Source: Deinococcus hopiensis KR-140 (GTDB lineage: Bacteria; Deinococcota; Deinococci; Deinococcales; Deinococcaceae). From it: 9,594 nucleotides of DNA. Where the stretch lies: assembly GCA_943327755.2 (NCBI GenBank), contig CALPYF020000079.1, forward strand, positions 1 through 9,594. Direction: 5' to 3'. Below the pieces are notes generated by a model, which saw only the letters and a program-made list of their open reading frames with translations, had not been told where the DNA came from and made no database searches. Both the position numbers and the translations under genes were made by a program. How positions within the stretch are numbered: the first letter of the stretch is position 1; each line of letters opens with the position of its first letter. Below are positions 4,798-9,594 of the stretch, piece after piece.

Positions 4798-6991
4798 GGG
4801 GCCTCTGACAGCGACACTGGGCGCCCTGCTCCTCGTCGGGCATGCCGCTGCCAGTTGTGAAGCGCCCGAGGCGCTGCTCAGCGTCCGCCTGGGCCAGAGC
4901 GAGCGTGGTAGCCAGATCGTGCGACTGGACGTGCAAGACGGTCAGGTCAGGGACGCCCTGTTGCCCACAGACCTGCTGCGCGCCGACGAGCAGGGCTACG
5001 TGGCCGAACGCGTCGAGTGCGACGGCGTCACGTTCGTCCGGCTGAAACCCGACCTGACCATCACATACCGCGAGACCCAGCAGGACCTGCTGATCCGCCC
5101 ACGCCCCACTTACCTAGGTCAGCGGAGCATCGACGTTAGCCGCACCCTGACCAACGCCACACCCGCCGCGCAACCCGCTCTGGGCGTGGATTTTGGGGTG
5201 AATACGCAGGTCACCTACGAGCCAGGCAACCCAGAACGGGGATTCGGTAGCACCCAGGCGCACCTGGGCATCGGGGTAGCCACGCCACACGCCACCGGAT
5301 ATGCGGGCGCTGTGGCCTCACTGAACCCGAATCAGACCGAGCCGGCCGCCGCGCGCCGCGTGGACCTGCGCGCCAACGCGCAGTACACCGTGACTCCCGA
5401 ACTGACGCTCCTCGGCGACGTGCACACCGAACCCGGCAGCCGGCAGCCGGTGCCCGACACCCGTGTTGCCGCGAGCGTCACTGGGATCTACCAGCGGTTC
5501 ACTCCCCGCCTGCACCCGGACGTCACGCTGTTCCTGGAATCTCCCACGGACATCACCATCATCGTGAACGGGCAGGCGCTGGGCACCCTGAGCGTCGGTG
5601 CGGGGGAGGTGCATCTGACGAACATTCCCCTCCAGCCCACTCGCAATGTGATTCAACTGTTACTGGACAGCGAAACCGGCGTCACCCAGCAGACCATCGC
5701 CGTACCGGACGACCGCGTCATCACCCCCGGCGAGGACCTGAGCGTCAGGGCCACCGTGGGGCTCAATGGTGGCCAGTGGAATGGGCAGCTCTCGGCACAG
5801 AGCACCCTGAGTGCCACACTGGCCGCACAGGGCGCCGTGCAGGTCGAGGCGAGCGGCGCCCTGACCGCCGGCCTTCAGGCCGCCCTGGTCAGCAACGCCA
5901 TGCCCGAAGGGACCTCGCTGTCTGGGACGGTGGGCGTGCAAGTGAAACGCTCCGCATCTCCATCCCCTACATCCTCAGCGCAAGTAACGACCACCGCCAA
6001 TGCCAGCGTGTTCTATACCCGGGACCGGCTGAACGTGAACATACGTGCCGCGGTTCCGTTTCATGATCTCAGCAGCAGCACCGTCAACGTGGGGGCCAGC
6101 CTCAACGAGCCAAGCTGGAGCCTGAGCGGCTCGATCGGAAGCGCATTCACGCCCAGATCCTGGGGGGCTACCTTAAGTGCCTCACGCAAGATCAATGAGC
6201 GCGGCGCCCTGAGCCTGAGCGGCTCGGTCGCGCCCAGTGGATACAGCATCCGAATTCAGGGATCATACGTGTTCACGCCTCAGCTGCGCGGCGAAGTGAA
6301 CAGCGCGCTCACAAACGGTGCGGTGCGGCCCGGCGCTGCGCTGACATTCAAACCCACCCCAGATCAGACCGTGGACCTGAACGTCAGCCCCGGCAATGTC
6401 AGTGCCGCCTACAATCTGACGCGAGCCGTTACCTTGAACGTAACTGCGAATCTCACCGAGGCGACTGCCGACCTGAGCGGAGCACTGAGTGTCATGAACG
6501 GCAAACTCACCGTCAGTCGCGCTTTGATTCAACGTGGCGTGCTGATCCGCACGGGTATCCCCGGCCTTGTCCTCACCGTGAACGGCGTGCCTACCAGCCC
6601 CGCCAACCGCGACGGCGACGTGTTCATCCTGTCTGCGCCTCCCGGAGAGAACCTGACGGTGCGTGTCAACACCCGTGAGCTGCCGCTGGGCATCGCCGTG
6701 GGCAGCAGCACCCTGGAGATCCGGGCCGCGCAACTGGGCCTGACCACCGTGGACTGGCGCGCCAACTTTACAGTATCGACTTTCGTTCAGTTTTTCTGGG
6801 CGGCCGGTCAGCCTGCCGCCAACGCCGACCTGCTCCTGAACGGCGAATTGATCCCCTTGGATGACGAGGGCTATGGCCTGATTGAGCGTAGTCCCCAGCC
6901 ACGCACGGGCGAACTGCGCGACAGTCAAACCGGTCGCCGCTGCGCCGCGGCGCTACCCCCAGGGGCCGACACGGTCACCTGCACCCCGTAG
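4754..6991 (+). CDS. Outer-membrane fimbrial usher
   Basis: This 745-residue outer-membrane usher is the pore that receives chaperone-subunit complexes and threads the growing pilus outward. A basic N-region and LTATLGALLLVGHAAAS (18-34) form the signal peptide. An N-terminal periplasmic domain follows (about 35-125, ending in RPTYLGQRSIDVSR), and then a long beta-barrel region rich in alternating polar and apolar residues. The plug lies near 257-310 (ITIIVNGQALGTLSVGAGEV, HLTNIPLQPTRNVIQLLLDS). The C-terminal domain ends with a cysteine pair, Cys730 and Cys743. It is slightly shorter than many ushers but looks complete. ATG 4754 is the only standard start between an in-frame stop at 4742 and the signal peptide. 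TGAGG at 4742-4746 fits as its ribosome binding site, although the start lies 44 bases inside the chaperone gene. A CTG at 4805, after AAGGGG, is a possible alternative. Confidence 0.88.
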   Translation: MRTASPLRRPSPPRKGPLTATLGALLLVGHAAASCEAPEALLSVRLGQSERGSQIVRLDVQDGQVRDALLPTDLLRADEQGYVAERVECDGVTFVRLKPDLTITYRETQQDLLIRPRPTYLGQRSIDVSRTLTNATPAAQPALGVDFGVNTQVTYEPGNPERGFGSTQAHLGIGVATPHATGYAGAVASLNPNQTEPAAARRVDLRANAQYTVTPELTLLGDVHTEPGSRQPVPDTRVAASVTGIYQRFTPRLHPDVTLFLESPTDITIIVNGQALGTLSVGAGEVHLTNIPLQPTRNVIQLLLDSETGVTQQTIAVPDDRVITPGEDLSVRATVGLNGGQWNGQLSAQSTLSATLAAQGAVQVEASGALTAGLQAALVSNAMPEGTSLSGTVGVQVKRSASPSPTSSAQVTTTANASVFYTRDRLNVNIRAAVPFHDLSSSTVNVGASLNEPSWSLSGSIGSAFTPRSWGATLSASRKINERGALSLSGSVAPSGYSIRIQGSYVFTPQLRGEVNSALTNGAVRPGAALTFKPTPDQTVDLNVSPGNVSAAYNLTRAVTLNVTANLTEATADLSGALSVMNGKLTVSRALIQRGVLIRTGIPGLVLTVNGVPTSPANRDGDVFILSAPPGENLTVRVNTRELPLGIAVGSSTLEIRAAQLGLTTVDWRANFTVSTFVQFFWAAGQPAANADLLLNGELIPLDDEGYGLIERSPQPRTGELRDSQTGRRCAAALPPGADTVTCTP

Positions 6992-7064
6992 TGGCACGTC
7001 TGCTCGTAAGTGTGGACTTTGGACGGGTTTAGGTAGGGGGGAATTAGAGATGGATAAACGAGAA

Positions 7065-7092
7065 CCGGACCCGGCAGGGGGCATGGGTCCGG
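7065..7092. terminator. Candidate hairpin terminator between convergent genes
   Basis: CCGGACCC (7065-7072) and GGGTCCGG (7085-7092) form a perfect 8-bp stem around a 12-base loop, 73 bases after the usher stop and 18 bases beyond the stop of the minus-strand gene. No T-tract follows on either strand. It may end transcription from both sides, but this is inferred from location. Confidence 0.4.
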
Positions 7093-7110
7093 CAGCAGGG
7101 GGGCGGGGGC

Positions 7111-7374
7111 TCAGGCTGCGGGGAACAGCTCCGTCACCACGCCACCTCGCACGAACAGGGAGAACGTCTCCTCCTTGATGGCGGTCGGCGCCACCCCCAC
7201 GTAGAAGTCCTGAAGAGTTTCCGGGAAGCGCGAGTCCCCGTTGGTCAGGCTCAGGGCGTGCCCGCCAGGCGGATCCGCGACCAGGGCCGTGCAGCCGCCC
7301 CCGGTGTCCTGCCCGGTGAAGGTCAGGCCGTGGGTCAGGTCGGCCCAGTCCTGCGCGCCCTCGCGGCGGGCCAC
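7111..7374 (-). CDS. Unrecognised small protein, probably 5'-truncated or frameshifted
   Basis: I do not recognise this protein. The minus frame has strong GC-rich third-position codon use and reads as real coding sequence (REGAQDWADLTHGLTFTG, then DFYVGVAPTAIKEETFSLFV, ending VVTELFPAA). It has no signal peptide and appears soluble. The GTG at 7372-7374 lacks a ribosome binding site. The frame stays open upstream (VHVAVARREG) into a C7 run at 7386-7392. Adding one base to that run would connect it to an ATG at 7401-7403, giving MSSEGGVHVAVARR and 97 residues. Alternatively, the true start was lost in the deletion that also truncated the neighbouring thioredoxin-like gene. Confidence 0.55.
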   Translation of the reverse strand: MARREGAQDWADLTHGLTFTGQDTGGGCTALVADPPGGHALSLTNGDSRFPETLQDFYVGVAPTAIKEETFSLFVRGGVVTELFPAA

Positions 7375-7384
7375 CGCGACGTGA

Positions 7385-7621
7385 ACCCCCCCTCTGAAGA
7401 CATTCGTGCAGACCTACGCGAAACTTCCGTTCCCTGTCGCGCTTGACCTCAGCGGCACCCTCGCCCGCCACTGGCACACCGAAGGCACCCCACACTGGCT
7501 GGCCTTCGCGCCCGGCGGCGACCTCATCCGCAGCGTGTACGGCAGCCAGGACAATGCCCAGACCAGACTCCAGTACCTCCTGGAAGAATGGACCGGGCGC
7601 ACCGGAGACGCTCAGGCTTAA
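7385..7621 (+). pseudogene. Thioredoxin-like (TlpA/redoxin-type) gene remnant, C-terminal half
   Basis: The frame reads LKTFVQTYAKLPFPVALD, then LSGTLARHWHTEGTPHWLAF and APGGDLIRSVYG. This matches the second half of TlpA/AhpC-like thioredoxin folds: a FPVALD strand, a GTP cis-proline loop before a strand, and a G-D-hydrophobic turn. The N-terminal half, with the CxxC redox site, is missing. An in-frame TGA at 7382-7384 closes the frame upstream. A GTG at 7406 could start a 71-residue product but has no ribosome binding site, and such a product could not do thiol redox chemistry. The stop TAA at 7619-7621 overlaps the convergent gene's stop. I read it as a truncated remnant. Confidence 0.7.
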
Positions 7622-8784
7622 CGGGCGTTGGACGTTGCCTGAGCAGGCACGAAGATGCCGGATTTCAGGTCGTTCAGGGGAACGTTAGACAGTTGAATGA
7701 GAAGGGCCGGTGCGGCCTCATTGCGGCGCGTCGTCAGATCGGCTCCTCTGGACACAAACCTCAGGCGTTTGGTCTGGGCGTGGAGCAGCACGGAACCGTC
7801 GGACTGCACTCTTCCGAAGTCTGTCGAGTAGCTGTTTTGACCTGACTGGGTGATGAGGGCGATCACCTCGCCCGCTTTCAACCGCGTCCGGATCTGGTGT
7901 GCCGGGACAGTTGAGGCCGCCTGGACCTGCGTGAAGTTGAATCGACTGTCCGAGTTGCCGTAGACGACGGCTGCCACTGCGTTGCCGATAAGGCTGCTGT
8001 ACAGAGTGTTGCCGACATGAGTGCCAGCGGTCCCGGTGAGGTTGATCTGCTGGTCATTGACTGAGAGGGCGGGTTGATCGAATCCACTGATGCGAATGTC
8101 TTCGTCATGGTTCCGGAGGTTGATCAGCGCGTCGAACACGGAGTGGGCGAAGATGTACCGCTGCGAACCTTCCGAGAAGGCGAACTGCATTCGCGTCCAC
8201 GTGCCGTTCGGGCGGCCCATTTCAATGCGGCCGTCTGGGTGAGTCGTGACCGTGCCGCCCACCAGGGCCAGCATCTGAGCCGCGCTTTGCACGCTGATCA
8301 GGGCGGGCCTGGAGGTGAGATCGCGTTCGGAGGTCAGGCGGTAGCAGATCTTTCCGCCGGAGCGAGTGTCGATCGGGAGGTTGAGGTTGGGCAGATTCGG
8401 CGTGTCTGTGACGCACAGGAGTCCGATTTTGGGTTGCTGGACGACGGGAATGTTGAGGATGGGGCCGACGCTGCCGCCCGCGAGGGCGTAGAGGCTAGCG
8501 CTGAGGGCCAGGGCGAGGGTTGCGGCGGTCAGGATGAGTTTCGGCATGGTATACACCTTCGCCATGCCCAGGGTCACGCGAGTGGGTGGCCCGAGTTCAC
8601 GGATCGCCTGGGCGGTGGCCTGAGTGGGGGTGAGGCCGCTGAGGATCAGGTGGTCGGCGCGCGTCAGGATGTGCTCTTCGAGTTCGTCCCAGAGTTCCTG
8701 GCGGCGCGCTTCGGGCAGACCCCAGGTGGCGCGGGTCAGGTACGCGGTCAGGGCGCGCGGCGTGGTGTGGGCGGCGGTGGTCAC
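7618..8784 (-). CDS. HAAS-like membrane-anchored protein with large extracytoplasmic domain
   Basis: This 388-residue protein is encoded just after the PadR gene and starts at a GTG that overlaps the PadR stop (GTGA). Residues about 8-72 resemble the HAAS/permease-prefix type cytoplasmic helical domain found next to PadR regulators: ALTAYLTRATWGLPEARRQE, LWDELEEHI and TPTQATAQAIRELGPP. One membrane segment follows (PKLILTAATLALALSASLYA, 81-100). Residues about 104-388 form an outside domain with Cys124 and Cys147 and many short beta-like segments. I cannot assign that domain. The SAAQMLALVGGTVTTHPDGR stretch is faintly reminiscent of copper-amine-oxidase-like stalk domains, but this is weak. 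The arrangement suggests that the HAAS part senses or controls the regulator while the ectodomain acts in the envelope. The frame continues upstream to 9168, but that part only mirrors the PadR gene. Confidence 0.8.
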   Translation of the reverse strand: MTTAAHTTPRALTAYLTRATWGLPEARRQELWDELEEHILTRADHLILSGLTPTQATAQAIRELGPPTRVTLGMAKVYTMPKLILTAATLALALSASLYALAGGSVGPILNIPVVQQPKIGLLCVTDTPNLPNLNLPIDTRSGGKICYRLTSERDLTSRPALISVQSAAQMLALVGGTVTTHPDGRIEMGRPNGTWTRMQFAFSEGSQRYIFAHSVFDALINLRNHDEDIRISGFDQPALSVNDQQINLTGTAGTHVGNTLYSSLIGNAVAAVVYGNSDSRFNFTQVQAASTVPAHQIRTRLKAGEVIALITQSGQNSYSTDFGRVQSDGSVLLHAQTKRLRFVSRGADLTTRRNEAAPALLIQLSNVPLNDLKSGIFVPAQATSNAR

Positions 8785-9110
8785 GCGCCGGTCCCGCCGA
8801 GGCTGCGGACGGCGCCGGCGAAGGCGGCGAATTCTTGGCGTTTGGCGTTCAGGGTTTGGCGGCCCCGGTCGGTGATGGCGTAGTACTTGCGGGGTTTGCC
8901 GTTGCGGCCGGTTTCGCCGTGCTGCGCGGCGAGGAGCCCTTCGGCTTCCAGGCGGTGCAGGGCGGGGTAGAGGCTGCCTTCCTTGAAGTCGAAGTACCCG
9001 CCGGTGCGGTCGCGGGCGGCCTGGATGATCGCGAAGCCGTACAGGGGGTGCTGTTCGAGGAGGGTCAGGAGGATGAGGTCGAGGTTGCCGCGCAGCAGGT
9101 CTGGGTTCAT
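8781..9110 (-). CDS. PadR-family transcriptional regulator
   Basis: This is a 109-residue cytoplasmic DNA-binding protein of the small PadR class (winged helix plus one C-terminal helix for dimerisation). Hallmarks are NLDLILLTLLEQHPLYGFAI (9-28), the recognition region KEGSLYPALHRLEAEGLLAA (43-62) and the wing GKPRKYYAITDRGRQTL (70-86). The length is typical. The ATG has GGAG five bases upstream. It is the first gene of a two-gene minus-strand operon, and its stop overlaps the start of the HAAS-like gene. By family precedent it should be a repressor relieved by a ligand or stress. Its likely operator lies in its own promoter at 9171-9188. Confidence 0.93.
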   Translation of the reverse strand: MNPDLLRGNLDLILLTLLEQHPLYGFAIIQAARDRTGGYFDFKEGSLYPALHRLEAEGLLAAQHGETGRNGKPRKYYAITDRGRQTLNAKRQEFAAFAGAVRSLGGTGA

Positions 9111-9170
9111 GGGTGCTCCGGGTGAGGCTTTGGCCGCGTGGCGTCCCGCGTGGTTGCCGCCCCTGCATAG

Positions 9171-9213
9171 CTATGTCTGCCTACATAGTCTGTCTTGGTT
9201 TGGATTCTGTCAA
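9171..9213 (-). promoter_or_regulatory. PadR-operon promoter with inverted-repeat operator
   Basis: On the minus strand a consensus -35, TTGACA, lies at 9213-9208. A weak -10 candidate, GACTAT, lies at 9190-9185 after 17 bases. CTATGT-CTGCCT-ACATAG (9171-9188) is a perfect inverted repeat with 6-base arms that overlaps the -10. It has the ATGT...ACAT form seen in PadR operators, although the spacing is six rather than the more usual eight bases. An overlapping palindrome, CATAGCTATG, lies at 9166-9175. AGTCTGTCT occurs at 9187-9195 and 9218-9226, 31 bases apart, the second copy running into another CTATGT (9225-9230). Autorepression by PadR is the simplest reading. Confidence 0.65.
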
Positions 9214-9240
9214 GCTCAGTCTGTCTATGTATGGGGTGGC

Positions 9241-9376
9241 GGTTGCACTGGACGAACCGGACTCTCAGGCTGATGAGCCGACCCCATTACTGTGGTCAAG
9301 TCCTCAGCACCTGACACTTCGCCAAAAATGGCGTCGTGAACGCAGTTTGGCATGACAAAGGGCGGTATCTGAGTCT
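9241..9376 (+). other. Presumed left end of the IS4-family element
   Basis: The non-coding stretch between the PadR promoter region and the transposase start likely contains the terminal inverted repeat of the element, which I cannot delimit without the other end. It includes a small hairpin, CGCCA-AAAA-TGGCG (9320-9333), about 45 bases before the transposase start. This could limit read-through translation or simply be chance. Confidence 0.4.
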
Positions 9377-9594
9377 GTGACGAGCTCCGATACTGCCCGC
9401 CTGCATGCTGACACGCTGGCCGACCATCTGAAAACCCACCTCCCACATCGCCGCCTCGACGCCCTGAAGCGGCTGTCAGAGGTGCTCCTGGCGGTGCTCC
9501 AGGCAGAGTCCACCCTGCACCGCAAAATTGCGCTCCATCTGCCCCGAGACGCGAGTCTTGAATCCAAGACCCGCACAGTCGCCCGGGTCTTCCA
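9377..9594 (+). mobile_element. IS4-family transposase, N-terminal part, cut by window end
   Basis: From the GTG at 9377 the frame is open to the end of the window (72 codons). It reads TSSDTARLHADTLADHLKTH, then LPHRRLDALKRLSEVLLAVL, QAESTLHRKIALHLPRD and SKTRTVARVF. I recognise this as the N-terminal helical region of IS4-family transposases of the type common in Deinococcus, upstream of the DDE core. An in-frame TGA at 9353 means that GTG 9377 is the first standard start. AAGGG at 9357-9361 is rather far upstream for its ribosome binding site. Whether the copy is intact cannot be seen here. Confidence 0.75.

Noticed and set aside
6263..6928. Minus-strand 221-codon open frame inside the usher gene
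   Set aside because: It is antisense to a well-supported usher and has no family features or start signals.
8074..8883. Plus-strand 269-codon open frame opposite the HAAS-like gene
   Set aside because: It is an antisense shadow; the minus strand shows the HAAS-like helices, membrane segment and better codon pattern.
8785..9168. N-terminal extension of the HAAS-like frame
   Set aside because: It overlaps the PadR gene in another frame and is Arg/Pro-rich; the GTG overlap start at 8784 fits operon coupling.

Overview
The window is GC-rich, with coding regions that use G or C in most third positions. The gene families fit a Deinococcus-type bacterium: a spore-coat-U-like fimbrial operon of the archaic chaperone-usher class in a diderm, a PadR regulator paired with a HAAS-type membrane protein, and an IS4-family transposase resembling those common in Deinococcus. 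This assignment is an inference from gene families and codon use. The mix of insertion-sequence remnants, broken genes and a toxin-antitoxin pair points to an accessory chromosomal region or a megaplasmid.

Layout from left to right. Bases 1-182 hold no gene that I can support. Bases 183-1310 hold one unrecognised gene of about 375 codons, broken by four apparent single-base errors in short C or G runs. Next come a perfect 13-bp hairpin (1344-1372), a promoter/operator region and a complete Xre/MbcA/ParS-type antitoxin plus RES-domain toxin pair (1502-2454). A decayed IS3-family transposase tail on the minus strand (2508 to about 2650) separates this pair from an AT-rich promoter region with two good promoter-like sites. 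That region feeds a four-gene pilus operon (2939-6991): main subunit, second subunit, periplasmic chaperone and outer-membrane usher. The operon has a strong hairpin in its leader and a terminator-like hairpin after the first subunit, which probably sets a high subunit-to-usher ratio.

After the pilus operon, two incomplete genes face away from each other across a C7 run at 7386-7392: an unrecognised protein on the minus strand and the C-terminal half of a thioredoxin-like protein on the plus strand. This looks like a deletion scar that removed both 5' ends. The minus strand then carries a PadR repressor gene (8781-9110) translationally coupled to a membrane-anchored HAAS-like protein with a large unrecognised extracytoplasmic domain (7618-8784). 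Their predicted promoter has a consensus -35 and an inverted repeat over the -10 region, as expected for PadR autorepression. The window ends inside the start of an IS4-family transposase (9377 onward).

The best candidates for little-described biology are the compact two-subunit pilus operon with its RNA control elements and the PadR-HAAS-ectodomain pair. I see no CRISPR array, tRNA or rRNA, and no clearly new defence system.
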